DNA from: Parus major
Taxonomy: Eukaryota > Chordata > Aves > Passeriformes > Paridae
Direction: 5' to 3'
DNA: 64,000 nt
Assembly: GCF_001522545.3 (NCBI RefSeq)
Contig: NC_031769.1
Coordinates: forward strand, 24,165,617 to 24,229,616
Under the pieces are notes generated by a model. That model was not told where the DNA came from, searched no databases, and saw only the letters and a list, made by a program, of their open reading frames with translations. This document shows, piece by piece, positions 48,301-62,100 of this stretch. How positions within the stretch are numbered: position 1 is the stretch's first letter; every line of letters begins with the position of its first letter. A program made the translations under genes and the position numbers.

Positions 48301-51300
48301 GGCAATACACAACAATTGCTCTGACTCTCAGCCCACTCTATGTGCACTACTTTCATGCATCTGCAAATAAAAAAACTGGAAAGTCAATGTCCTGAATGCT
48401 GAGATTTGATCCATTGTCAAATATTAACCACTGCCAAAGACTCTTGCAGTCTTATGTACACTGGCATATATCACATATATGTGTTGCACATAGCTGTGTT
48501 TTGGGGCAGAAAGTGAAAGGCAGTCCAGCGTAACCATATAAAGATATAATTCATGTGGAATCGTAAGCTATTTAACTCTTCTTTTAAGCATAAACTATGA
48601 ACAGATAATGTGAAAAAGACTGTAGGACCTAATCCAACACGTACTGAAATCCTTGAGAGCTGCTACATCATAGCCTCTCCTCTGCAAATGTGTGCCAAAG
48701 AGCAAAGAACGTGGCCTTGGTAGTGCCAGAGCCTTTGTAGCATCCAAAAACAACACCCTCCACCCCTGCCTTCTTCACTCTGCTTTTGTGGAGGAGGCAT
48801 CACATGGCACCCACGGGATCTTATAGAGCACTGTCAGATGTACACATCTGCCTCACTCCCAACCTAATTCAGCTCAAGAACAGGTTGTACATGAATCTCA
48901 TTTGGCTCTGATGAACCTGCTAGAAGAAGGTAGACTTTGTCTTTTCTGGACAAGGAAAACAAAGCAGAGCTGGAGAGTACACAGCACAGAGTACTGCACG
49001 CTGGACCCCCAGAACACTGGAGTACTCTCCTTGGAGTATCCTGGGTGACTGGTTCCAGCAGCCCTCCAGCAGGTAGACAGCTTGAGCATGTGATATCAAA
49101 ACCACTGGAATTTGGCTGACAACAGTTTTTAGGAGACACTGCACACATTTATTTTTTTTTCTGTGGTTCACCTTTTGTTCTAACATGAGCAGAAATTTGA
49201 AATTTAAAAGCAAACAGCAGATTTCTGTTGTATGATAAGAAAGCAGCAGTGATTATATGTTAAACCCTTGATTAGCAACTTTGAGTGAAACTCACCTTTT
49301 CTGATCAAAGTGTGGTACACACAGTGCTGACCATGTTCCAATTTTTGGCCACATTAATTTGACTTACAGATACCAGCACCATGAACAAGAAATAAAGCCA
49401 TGTACTTTCATCTTTCAGCAATCCTACATACAGTGGTCAGAAGGCTGTCAAGCACTTCAGAGCCACCTGTTAAAACTTTCCATGTGATCTACTACTAAGC
49501 TCTTATCTCAATATATTTAAAATCTGTATTCATATAAGTGGGTTTGGTGGTTGGGTTTGGGTTTTTTTCCCCATTAGCAGCTTCAAAACTCATTGAATTC
49601 TTGTTTTCTTCTACAATTCAATACAATGCCCGTAGTTGGAATTTCCAGCATTTTCCTTTAAAGCCTAGGTAGGGCTTCAACTGTTGTGTAAAATGTCATC
49701 ACTGACACAACTGAGTGCTGTGCAGAGCTCAAAACAAAAGATGGGCAGATGAGTCTGCTGGCCCCAGGCCGGCCCAGGGGCATCTCTGCACAGCGGGTCA
49801 GACACAGCCACAGAACTTGGGCGTCACCAGAGACAGCACAGAAAGGGAAACCTATTAACCCTGACATCTTCAGCAGGACACACACCACTGCCTCTTGCTT
49901 GCAGCTTCCCCCAAGTTTTGTATCAAGTGTGTAGTTTTGCTCTGAGTCCTAAAATGCCTAAAATCTCTTGTGTTTTATGGAGATGGCTAAGAGATTGGTC
50001 TCCAATTCCTACTCTTTTCCTTCCCCTAGGAGTACACTGGGCACTTGTAGGTGAAGATGCCACTAGACTGCCAACACAGTGCCGTGGGTGTCCCCCAGGG
50101 TGTTGGTCACAAGCAGGCTTTGGGTGTTGGGAGGGAATGGTTTGGGCAAGGAGTTCATTGCTGGGAGCCACAACCTTTCCTTCCACCCCTCACATGCCCC
50201 AGGGACCAGAGGCACCAATGGCCAAAACCAAACATTTAGACCTCTTCATCCTGTGGCAGTTTTCTCTCTTTGGACCACCCTGCTTTGGAAATCAAACAGC
50301 AGTGACAGAACTGCACATCAGACAGAAATCTTCCTCAAATTGTTTCTTCAGAGATGCATTAGATTGCAAGAAATTTGGATATTTATGGTCACTTTTTGCA
50401 GTACCAACTTTCTAAGTTTTTAGCATGTGAACAAAGCATATCCTTTGTAAGAAAATAAGTCAGAATTATATATGTATGGTTTGGGGAACTTTGTCATTTA
50501 TTGGTTCATTTTAAATAAGACCAGAATGTCCCTAGAAAGAAAAGTTGGAATTTTTTTCTAAAGGGATTTCTCTGACTTCTTCTGTGGACTTTCCTCCGGG
50601 TATCAGGCATATCTGTATGATGACCAAATCATTCAGTGCACTTTCCAATGACCCAGAGGTGAGAAATTAGATGGATTAAGAGGGGGGAAAAAAAAAAAGT
50701 AGTTTGCTGAATAGCACAACAGATTTTGTATCAAAAATTGATTTCAATTTCATTTCAGTGTTAAGTAAGCAAAAATTTTAATTAATAAAAAGCAGTAGGA
50801 TTCTGTTTCTGCATAGTGTTTGAAAGCAGTTTCTACCATCACCATAGCACATACCTTATTTACTAATTAACTTTGTTTAAGCATATTATTACTAAATATA
50901 TTTTAAAAATCAACTCAACTAAATATTGATTAAATTACTGCTTTTGACAAACATCTATCATTTACTACTAAAAATACTCTCCTACAGAGGGTTATTTGTA
51001 GCCCTCTTTCATTTGGCTTACTTTACAACCAGATTTATAACACAGATTATATTTGCTTTATTTTACACATAATGTTTCCCGAGTATGTCTGATCTGGTTT
51101 TGATTTCCATCTTCAGACAAGTGAATTTGCACCCTACAAGTGTTTCCACAAACTCTTGCAAGAGACAATGTGACAAACTCAAGACTCAGATATTTATGCT
51201 GTAGTTAAATAAACAAATAATTACTTGTTATGTAGGTATCAATGTTTGGGCAAAGGTGAAAAAATATTTTCTTGTCTGAGCTGTGCACTGGGTGTGCTGT

Positions 51301-54300
51301 AAGAGTCACATAATCCTCCCAGATATCTCACTCTGGCTTGTGTCTGTCTTTGAATAGTTTTATTTGCTTCCCTGTGCCTACCAAGGACACGAAAGTCTCA
51401 TCTTGAGGAAGGTGATGGCAAAAGTGAGTAACTAGATCTCCTCTCTACACTTATCCTTGCTTCAGAAATGTTCTTGTGCCTCTCCTCATGTAAAAAATCT
51501 TCCACTAGCCCTAGGTGGAGAGGATACAGCAGTGTGCAGGCTCTTTAGCCTGTTCTTCTCTTGGAGAAGTTATATATTTCAATTGGGAATAAAAACACCA
51601 CTCTAAGTTACCATTTCTCAGAAGGAAATACATTACTGACAAAATTTGTGCTGCAACAGAATGATAAGTGGGTTGATTTTTTTTGAAGGTTGGATTATAA
51701 AGAATCTTCTTGAAATATCAAGAATTTTCTCCAAGTGCTTTTCAGTTGTAGATGCAATTCACCAGATCTTTGACATGACTATATTGATACTAAAAAGTGT
51801 CAGACTCATGGGGTTTTTGATATTTCAGTACTTCTTATGCTAGATCTGGGTAATCTGCTGACAACAAAGAAAGCCTACAGCATGCAGCACTGTATTTTCC
51901 TGTTTCTTACATAATGATTTAAAAGGAAGAGCCAAGTTGTGATCTTTATTTATAACTTAGTTAAAATGACTTAATTGAGAATATGGTTGGAAAAGGACAG
52001 ACTATAAAAAGAATAAAAAATGAGTTAAATGAGGACTTGGCCTGGAGAATGCAGAAGGAAAAAATAAAATGAAGCAAAGATAAAGCCTACATCCAATGCC
52101 TAGACAAAGATACTGAGAAAGTTGTGATTGGTCACTATGGCAACAGATTTTTAAATGGAAATAAAATGCTTTTAATACTGCAGGCACATTTTTCTATACA
52201 GATCTAGTAAATTAACTCAAGCTCATTAAAGTGAACATAATTTTACAATACGTATTCTATATAATGTTGGAAACAGCAGTACGCAGAAAATCAAAATATA
52301 AATAGCTATAAGATATTGATGCTTTTACCATATTACTGGTTCAGTCATTCAGAGGCTTAGGAGGTAAATGGTAACATTACTTATTTTCTTTCCTCAGGGA
52401 GTATTTTAATAACTGGTGTAAATCAAGGCAACTGTAAGCTTAAATGAGAAATATTTGCTTTTATTTTCTTGGCTTTTGTACTAATGGTCTCAGAATGGTG
52501 AATAAACATATTAAGCTCCATTCCATGATGCAAGAGTTTGTTCATACATCCTCCCACTGCACAGTGATGGAGATAATTCCCTTTGCTCCACATCCCACAC
52601 AACAGCATCAAAGCCAAGCCAGCCTTTCATCATGGATGCACATTTTGGATGTCTGTCTACAAGAGCTGGAATTCCTGCAGTTGGAACAGGATTTATCCTG
52701 TCCGCTAGCAATAAAACCAGTGTATAAGATGATGTGCATATCTTATTTTAGATTAACACAGTATATTGTCACACAATATTGTCGCTTCTTCACCTTCCAA
52801 CTTGATCTGCTGTGCTCGGGGAAGGTAGAGGCCAATACCCCAAATGAGCAAGATTAACAGCTTACATTGGTCAGAAATGTAGCAAGCAGCCACCGTGTAT
52901 GAGTGACTGATTTATCAGCAATGGTTGGGAAACACAGGCAACAGCAGAGATTGAAAACATTAATCAGAGCACTGGCACAACCCCGTGGGCGTAGGACGAT
53001 TATGAAGCCCATCGGACCTGCGCTGTCCCTGCCTCTCTGCTGCCTCCAGCCGTGTTTGTGATGCACTGCCTAATTTGTGATATCTCCTCTTCCCTTCCAC
53101 ACATTTACCCTTTCAGCAGATTCTTCCATATGCTTTATTTCGGCATTGCTTCAAATTCAGTCCTTCAGAGCAAGAATAGTTTTATTCCCAGGCCAGCAAG
53201 GAGTTGGCTCTCTGGTGTCTGTTTAAAGAATACCAATACTGCTTCTGCTGAAAGTGTTTCTATTTTCATACATCAGCATTTTGATCCAAGAAAACTGGCA
53301 TTGTAGAGCAGTTTCAGAACTGGAGATCCTTTCACACTTTGGCTCTTTGCCTGTCCTAAAACTCCTGTCACTTTATTCAATATATATTTAATATCAAGGA
53401 GATCATTTAATACATAGGAACCATCTCAGAGACACCATCTCAGGTCTACACAAATCTCACTTTGACAGGCAAGGCAAAAATTGTTGGGAAGAGCTGATGA
53501 TGATCATCTTCAGCCAGCTGCTGCCATGGTTCAGCCCCAGCAGGGAGCCCAGCCAAACAGCAGCAGCTCCACATCAGAGTGGGTAGGGGAGAGGCAGCTG
53601 CCTGCAAGGCACTTTCTATGGGCAGTGGATTATTTTTGCTCTGAAAGAATGCTTGTCTTTAAAGTACTGCTTTCCACAGGCTTTGTTGAAACCATAGTCC
53701 AAACCTCACTGCATCAGGAGGAAAAAGAGGTAAAGATTCACATTCATGTTTAAGTCCTACTGTTTTACATACTGTTGGATACTCAGACATCAAACTGCAA
53801 AATACATAAGAATTTTCCACTAAACATATATATGTCTTCTTCATGTCTTAAAAATACTAGCCACCTGATTTTAAATTCTGTGTTCATGCTTTGTGCTTAC
53901 AACACTCATGCCCTTTGAACCAAAGAGAACCTTCAAGCATTCTGGTTTGGTATATTTCTTATAATGGTTTTGTAGAACAAGTGCATTTTGCACATACTTT
54001 TTATAGGCCAATAAACTAATAATTATCTTAGTAGTAGTTTTTGAAAGACTATTCTTTAATGTAAAATACCTAATTTAACACCACCCCTCCAATATCAATG
54101 GCTAATCCAACTCTGAGTTTCTGAACATGCTAATAAATACACTGATAGCAGGAACTGGAACAATGGAAATGGCTCCCTGGGGCTGAAGATGGAAAGAACA
54201 GGCACAAAAATTAAAAAAAAAAAACCTGTGGAAGGGTGGGCTAAGTTTTCACCATGAAGACAAGAACCTCCATGAGAACAAAATTCTGGATTTTTTCCAT

Positions 54301-57300
54301 CAGCTTTTGATTTTGTAACATGTGTGTACCTTAAGGCTTAAGCTCATCAGTTGCTCCATATTTCTAAATGACTCTTGCTTTACTGAAAATAAAGCTGTAA
54401 GGTCCCAGCTCTCCTGGGCACACAGGTTCCCAGTTCCTAGGAGCTGTATTTCACTGACTTGGGAAGTTTATGTCTAAATGCCTTTCAGTATCTGAGACCA
54501 TTTCCATCCCTTGCAAATGAGAACAAAAATGAAATAATATAGCAAAGAACAAACAGAGGATTCAAAACTAATGATACTAAGAAGGTTTCAGGTTAACCAG
54601 TCACAGGGATGAATTTACAGAGATGATTTTTCTCGAAAGATGATTTACAGCTGAGCACCTGAAGAGGATAGTTTGCACCTGGCAGAGCTAAAGTGCTTTT
54701 GTCCTAATAAGAAATAAAACAAGAAGCATGGGGATGATTTATGTAATCTTCACACCCAGAGTCAGCATCCTGGAAAAAGAAAATCAGATAAAATATAATG
54801 ATGGCTAAAGCTGGCAGAAAGATGTGCAGCAGTGAAAAAAAAAATCAATATTAATATTAGGAAAAAAATGTGCTAGATGAATAAGAGAGCTGGGCTTAAT
54901 CCAGTTTGGGAGCGAAGAGCTGACAAGAAACAAGGGATACACTTGGCAGCACAAGGGATATACGAGGTAATATTGCCCACTGAGTCAGACTTGGTCTGAT
55001 GCTGAAAGGGCCAGGGCAGAGTGAGGGTTGTGATCACTACTGCAACAGCATTTCTACAAGCATGAGCTGTTCAGAAGAGATCAAAGTGTGGGATTAACTC
55101 AAGGATCTGCTTTTTGCTTCAGGCCCACAGATCTGACATCCAGTGCATTTCCCTCCTTAGTATGTAAGGCTCCAGAGCAGAACAGGAGGTGTGCTCCTGC
55201 TGTTGAAGTGACCCCCATTAGCTGGCCACCAACCTCCCTGGCCAGGCGTGCTGGGACACTGCTGCAGGGCAGCTCCCTCTGCAGCTGGGCAGAGGAGAAC
55301 CTTTGTGACACCGCCTGTGTGGGTGACCCTGCATCCACTGCTGCCACAGGAACAGGGTTGTTACAGGACAGGCTGGCTGGCCAGGACTGCCAGGGGACTG
55401 CCAGGATGTTCACCATCACAACTTGGAACAGCCCCATGCTTCTGCTTGCATCACCACCATTCTTTGGGAGCATCTCTCCTTTTGCTGGCTTCCTGCCTGC
55501 TCCAGCATAGAGTTCAGGATGTTGGTTTTCACCTCCAAATTCCCTTCAAGCTGTTCCCAGCACTTCTGTGAATTATGTGGCTGCCAACAGATTACTGCTC
55601 TACATCAGCAAGTGTCAGTGAAGGGGTGCTGGCTCCTCAGGAATCATGCTCTGCACAGTCTGGCAGTATGTCTTTTCTCATTCTCTGCTTAAGCCTGTCT
55701 TTATCTTCTTATGAGCAGTCCCAGCTCTGATTTTCATGCACACTCCCGTGCCGTCATCCTTCTCACACCACCACCCCAATGGTGCTCACACACTCACCTC
55801 CAGGCAGCTATCCCCTGCTCAACTCAGCTGCTTGGTGCCCAACCTGATAAAGGACATGACCCACTGAAAGCAGTGGAAATATTCCCTTGACTTCAGTGAA
55901 CTTCAGAATAAGCCGGTGGTAATGCTGATGGAGAGGGACCCCAGCAGCCCAGCTAAGGCCAGGGACAAAGATCTCGTCACCTGAAGTGGGAAGCAGAGTG
56001 CACCTCAAGAGGTTGTCTGCTCTGCTCTTGTTTGCTGTGTAACCTTCACACCTGCTATGTATGAGCTGCTGTAACCACTTTTGAGAGGCAGATCCAGCCT
56101 GTCCCCCAAGGTGCAGGTGTTTGTGTGCCTGTGGTTCATCCTGTGCTGTGGAGCACAAAGAAGGGTTGGGGGAAGGAGCTGTCTCTCTGGAAAAAATGTG
56201 CCTTTGCATTTTTTCTGTAATTTAGACAATTGATCCTAAATGATGAAACCCTGTTTTTTTACTGGGCATGGTATGTGAATGCACAGCACCCATGAAAGTG
56301 GCCTCAAGTCTAACTTGTAAATATTGTAAATACTGTAGCTGCCACTTATTTAACCAAGGGATGAGCTATTGTTTCACAGTACAATGTTCAGAGTATTTGG
56401 CAGAGCTGGGGATTGGGTGACATCGGTGCTGACTTTCAAAATCAAACTGCCACCTTGTGGTATGGTGTGGGAGAAGTCTGCAGGAAATCGTACAGACAAC
56501 AGGAATACAAATACATAGTAAAAACTGGTCCCTTTTGTCCCCTCATGTCTTACAGCATTTTTGTATTCTTCAATATGTTTTGACTATTCTTCGGGCAAAT
56601 TAATAAAAAATTACGTCGTGCTTTAAAAAGACTATATTTTTGTGATTGTTTGTCAATGCAAAATACAGAAACATTTCCTTATTCTTGTGCAATTGTACTG
56701 AAACCATGCATATGAATAAATTTTTTCAAAGTTCAACCCAAGTCCTGCTTACAGGAAAACACTAACTAGTAAGGCCACATAGGCATCTATATAAGCTATA
56801 GACATATGTATAATTGCTTCTTTTCTCTCTTTTAAACTTAATGATGTTAAGAAAAATTTCTGTGGGAGTCAGAGCAAGGCCACACAAATTGCTGAAGGTG
56901 AGCAAGTTGTAATGCATAATCTGGTCTGAGGTGCTGTTCCTTCCTGTGCATACTCTTGGACCATGACAAATGTAAGGTAATTTTTAAAGCAGCCTTCTCT
57001 TTCACTGTGGGCAAAACCAGCACAAATTACTTCACCTTGCTTGTCAACCAAGAGCAAGCAGGATGGATCAGCAGATGTGCAATATCTGTTACAGCAATGT
57101 GCTCGTGCATGCCAACCTTTGAGCAGCAGAGAGGCATGGAGATGTCCCAGCACAAGCCTTTCAGCCAGATTGAACATCCTCCTGTCATGTAATACCATTT
57201 ATGAAAGATGATAGATAAAAAGGTAATCAACTCCAAAATTGAAAGTGTAGCTGAGGTGGACAACTGATTGCAGCCAGATATCAGTGCTTTGTGCATCCAT

Positions 57301-58919
57301 GACTTTCCAGGAATATAGTGGTTCAAAAATAAAGTTGCAGGTAACAAGAAGCCTGTAAGATCTGGAGTTCACATCCTGTTCCTCTCCTCATACCAGAGAA
57401 GCTGGTACACTTTTTTTAAAGCCTGAAGTCAGCCACTACTGAAAGTAACAAAGTAAGCAGGTGGTTCTGCAGGAGGGAATGTAAAGGTATGAAGAGCCTA
57501 ATGCTGACTTTGCTCTTAAGCCTCAAAAGACACAGATGAGCTCCCTGGGACCTATAGCACCAGGGTAAGACATTTTCCTTCCCCTTGTGTCTATTTCAAT
57601 GTACATTACCTTGGGGAATTAGTTTTTGTAAAGCATTTTTCATTTAGAAGTAAACAGGTAGAAGGAACTCACAAATATGAACTGCTGTCTGGTACCACCT
57701 TTGCTGAGCACAGGTTGTGACAGGTGACAGCTGGTGAGCAGTCCCATGGACAGGGGTCCTGCAGGTGCTGATGGGGCTGCCTGAGGAACCTGGCCCCTGG
57801 AAACCCTTCGAGCAGAGAGGCTGCTCTGACTTCCACTGTCACCTGGCTCACATCTCTCCATCAGCCCAGCTGGCAGCCAAACTCACAGGAAGGAGAAATA
57901 TGAAGATTGCTTTATAATGGTGTATGTAGTGGTGTCTGCTTTGCTGGGTGATTTGAATCAAGGGTAAATAGTGTCCTTCTAGCTATGGTCTCACCCAGAA
58001 ACCCAGGTGGGTGCAGGTGTGAACCACTTCTAGGTGATGCATGGCAGCAACTCATGCTAGCTATGTGTGGGTTTTCATCCTCTAACTGCTGTCAGTATAG
58101 GAATGGGGCTGGCAAAGACTGCAGGAAAAAGCAGGGAGGGGGCAGTGTTCAGTGGGTGATGGGCTTGTGAGAGAGAACTTCTGAATTTAGATGAAGGGTG
58201 AGCAGGGGAAGAAGAGCCTATGGACCCATGAAGCCTCCTGTGCTTGCAGCTGAGTCAATTCACACACAAACCCCCTGCAATGTATGAGATCCCCCACCCC
58301 ATGATGCAGCTGTACAGCCCTGCAGGCCCCTTGTGCCAGCATTTCTTCTTCCAAGGAGACCTGCCTGTTTCCCCTGAACTCAGCACCAACAAGCAGGATG
58401 CTGTCCTGGAAAAGAGTGGGTTACCTCCCACATGGAGAGCGCCTTGCAGATTTTTTAGATTTTTTTTTCCCCTGAATTGCACTAGTTAAAAGTCATCTGC
58501 AGGCAAAGCATCCTATCCCACTGCAGCCAATAATCAGCCATGGCAACTCTGAAAGGGAGTGTGGGTGCTTCTCCAGCTGAGAAAAAACACCCAGAACTAG
58601 TGTCTTTTAATGTAAGTGTATGGGCAGGACCAGAAGGTAATCAGCTAGTTAATGAAGCTTAATGTGTATGAAGCCCATGAAGATAACTCTTATTTTGTTT
58701 TAATTGCCAGTGTGTCTGTCCTCGCTTTCATCAAAAGAGCGTGGTGATATCTAAGAGTGGCATTTCGATGCCCGAAATGCTCCTCATAAAAATAGAACAA
58801 GCAGATCAGCATGACTGAGTGATAAAATTACCTTCTGGTCTTCAGAAACTTCAGCATGCAACTGTGCTGTAGGGACCTCAGTGTGCCCCTCTTCACAGCA
58901 AAAACAGATACGTTTGGAA

Positions 58920-59133
58920 ATGGATTTGGAGGAGACATACAGAGAGGGAGAGAACACAGAGGGGAAAATTACTCGAGCTGCAGCTGCTAAGTTGGTGAAA
59001 AAAGCTTTTTTCGAAGCCCTGAAGTCCAATGCCTTTGAAACACTGGAAGAGCTCTTGAGCCAAAAGAAAATAGACGTGGACACAGTGTTTGAAGTGGAAG
59101 ATGAAAACCTGATTCTGGCATCCTACAAACAAG
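58920..59133 (+). CDS. ASB4: ASB4 coding exon 1
   Basis: The ATG at 58920-58922 starts [20 protein letters not shown], then [20 protein letters not shown] and [20 protein letters not shown], ending YKQ plus one base at donor GTAAAT. The start is chosen because mammalian ASB4 also begins Met-Asp here and no other in-frame ATG lies between it and the upstream stop at 58812-58814. An acceptor-like CCCCTCTTCACAG ends at 58898, so a separate non-coding first exon upstream is possible. Confidence 0.93.
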
Positions 59134-62100
59134 GTAAATGTGGCAGCATTCACCAGACAGGAAGTAGAGGGGTTTCAGTGATTTTCAAGGAGCTGTGGCC
59201 TTTTATCTCTTCTGAAGCTGCAGCAGAAGCTGATCCACAGGCAGTACTGTCCCAGCAGGCTCACATGGCCAGGGCCACTGTAGCAGGGGAGCTTATCAGC
59301 TGTGTGGGCTTGGTGAAGGGCAGGCCAGAGCCCAGCCTGAGCCTCGGTGCTGCAGCTGCAGGAGACTCCAGGAAGAGAACCCTTTGCCATTTCCTCACAG
59401 AGAACTTGGGTGCAAATCCCAGAATAGACACATGCAGGCTAAAAGGGGGTGTATACATTTCTTGCATTAATCCATTCACATATAAAGACTATTTAGAAAC
59501 ATAAAATATTCCCTGTCTTCTATTTCCAAAGGAAGTAAAGTGGATTCTCCGTAGCTCAAGGGAACTAAGGAAATACTGTGGACCTTGGATGTTGCTGGAT
59601 GGGAGAAGGTTTATTTTTACAAATGACAGAAAATGAGGATGTGCTAGTTTATCAAAACAGAAAAATAATCTGGAAAAAAGCAACCAGAACAATCAACACA
59701 ACATCTGTTTTAGAGTGTAGAAAACCCAAACCATTTCCCAGCCAGACACTGAGAGTTTCCAAAACCTTACAACTTAAAGCAAAAAAGTAAGTTTGCTCTT
59801 TGCTAAAATCCACATACTTCATGACCTACTTGCCAACAGACTCTTCTTCTGTATTTAGAAAGCAGTAATGATCAGTCTCTGCCAGAAGTTAATCATATGT
59901 GGAGATAAACACCTCTGAAACCAGCAGCACAGCAAGTGCACTTTCTCTTCTGTGGCAAAAAGAAGGGACCATCTCACCTCTTCTCTTTTCCTGTGTTTAC
60001 CCCTTCTTTAATAATTGGTTCCTGCTCTTTTGATTTCTTCAGGGTGGGGATGGTGCAGTCATGATGTACTTCCCCCAGGGACAGTGTATGAACTAAGCTA
60101 CACTGTGCTGAGTTTATCTTCTTCTGTCCTCAGCAGACTAAAATGCAATCTGATTGTGGTTTGAGACTACAGGATTAATGAAAAGATTATTAATCACAGA
60201 CCAATTGACTGCAATCATTAACTACTCTCTTTTGCAGAATTCTGTTTTCCAAAAAGTAGAGACAGAGGAAAATGTATCCTTATGGCCCAAATCATAGTAT
60301 TGTATTCATTTTTTCTGAAAGGCGGGAAACACTTCTATCAACTTTTGTGTAAATTTTAATTTTGATCTGAATGATAGATAACTGTGAAATAATAATATGA
60401 AAGGGGGATTTCCTTGAGGATGAAGGGGAGAGAAAAATTTACCACCCCACCATTCTGACAATCTGAGCCTTGCCATAGCCCTTAGTGGTGAAGTGGAAAA
60501 GAGATGTCAAGGATGACAGAGTGACTTTTCTTCCTCTCTTACAAAGAGGATGAGAGCTCTCAAAGATGCTGATGTTGCTTGCAGCATGGGTTTTTTATGT
60601 TACTAACCAAAAAAACAAGTAAGCTGAATGAGGTTTCCCATGGGGCCCACATCTGCTTCCAGCTCAGCGTCTGTCCCTGTCCCTCCGAGCTCAGTCGACA
60701 GGTTTGGGCAGAGGATATGGGAGATGTTCCCTGGGAATGTCTGAGCACAACTCACCTGTGAGTTGCAAGCAGCACAGGCAACAGAAATATATTGTGGACT
60801 CAGGCAGGAGAATTGTGGCTATAAAAAAGTGATAACCTGGCATTTAATATCTTTTTCCTGCTGTTAATGTATAATTTATTGCTTATATCTGGCCATAAAT
60901 GGGAGACCCAGCCCTTTGTGGGATAAGCTGGAAGTGCCTCACAGCTCACTGGTAGCAAGGGGGAACACTGCACGTGCAGTTGGACAGGGAGGGGATTTAA
61001 GAAGCTTGCTCTGCTATATGCAGAGACTTTGGGATACAGCCCACCTTGTCTGTGCCTGGTTTGAGGGTTTATGATGAGAAGGTTGCCCTAAGAGAGTTGC
61101 CAGTGTAAGCTGCACAGTCAGCAGGTTGAGTGTCCTCAGAGGAGGCTGTCACCCTGCTCGGGCACGCTGGGGCCTCAGGGCTGCTGCTCTTGCCATTTAC
61201 AGTGTGGGTTCCTTGAGAACTGGGTTTGGCAGTCCCAAAAATTTGGTCCTAGAGTAGATGACATGGTCTGCAGTTTCTTGCCCCTATCTGAAAATATACT
61301 TGTAATTTATCTAAGAGGGAAGAAGAATTTGAATCCATTTCTCCCTGCCACCGGCACTTTGTTTCCTTCCTGCTTGTACCTAATGAATACTGTAAAAACT
61401 GTATACATGTGACATTAGTGTTGGAAAACTGCATTAAACTAGAGACTAAAAAAAGAAGGTTTGAATTAATTTGACCTCTCTATATGTCTCTATTTTTTTG
61501 TGTGTGTGTTTTCCACATGATAACAGATTTCAACCAGGCAATTGTCCAAGGAGAAATAGATAAATCAAACCCAGAGAATTTTATAGTCACATTCTAGCTA
61601 AGATGCAGGTACTGTATATAAAAAAAAAACATATTTAAACTTCTCTTGCCCTTCTGCACATTGTTATGATGTTTTACTTTTCTCAAACAAGTGGTGATAG
61701 TAATCACTTCTGAGACTGTGTCTGTGCAGTCATCAAGCATATAGTCCTGACTTGGGAACAAGTATTTATGTGTTATTTGGCCTTACACCTGTTTGTAAAT
61801 AAACAAAAGAAAAAAATCATTGTGACATTTTCTGAGAAAAAAAACAATCGTTTTGCAGCCAAATTTCATGCTAAGGTGTCACTGCTTGTATTTGGCTCTT
61901 CAGCCTAACTTACATCAGCATCCAATCTCCTCACTCTGTGCTCCTCAGGGCAGTAGTTGGCAGGAGGTCCCTGACACAGCTGCAGCCGTATTGCCAAGGG
62001 TCATCTATGTGTAATGCATCCCTGGAGGTCTGAATCCAGCCCCTGACATGCAAGATCCTGCCATCTCCCACACAGAAACAGTAGGATGAGCTGTCTGTTG

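Larger units (their letters stand above)
42996..58898. other. Intergenic region between PON2 and ASB4
   Basis: About 16 kb between divergently transcribed PON2 (-) and ASB4 (+). It contains a degenerate CR1 at 43650-44610, an older CR1 3' fragment at about 45051-45330, a small tandem duplication at about 46557-46605 (GGAGGGCAYTGAGGGC units), and otherwise unique sequence. No exon, RNA gene or paraoxonase relic was recognised. Scattered open frames of 60-165 codons show no family resemblance. Confidence 0.55.

Noticed and set aside
56869..57198. Open frames on both strands (109 codons minus, 78 codons plus) left of ASB4
   Set aside because: No recognised domain, no splice or promoter context, and the two overlap on opposite strands. 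I could not decide for either, so neither is listed as a gene.
58881..59504. ASB4 open frame taken as one 207-codon gene
   Set aside because: Sequence after 59133 leaves the ASB4 family at a proper donor site, and the family sequence resumes at 62543. The first part (58881-58919) lacks an ATG.
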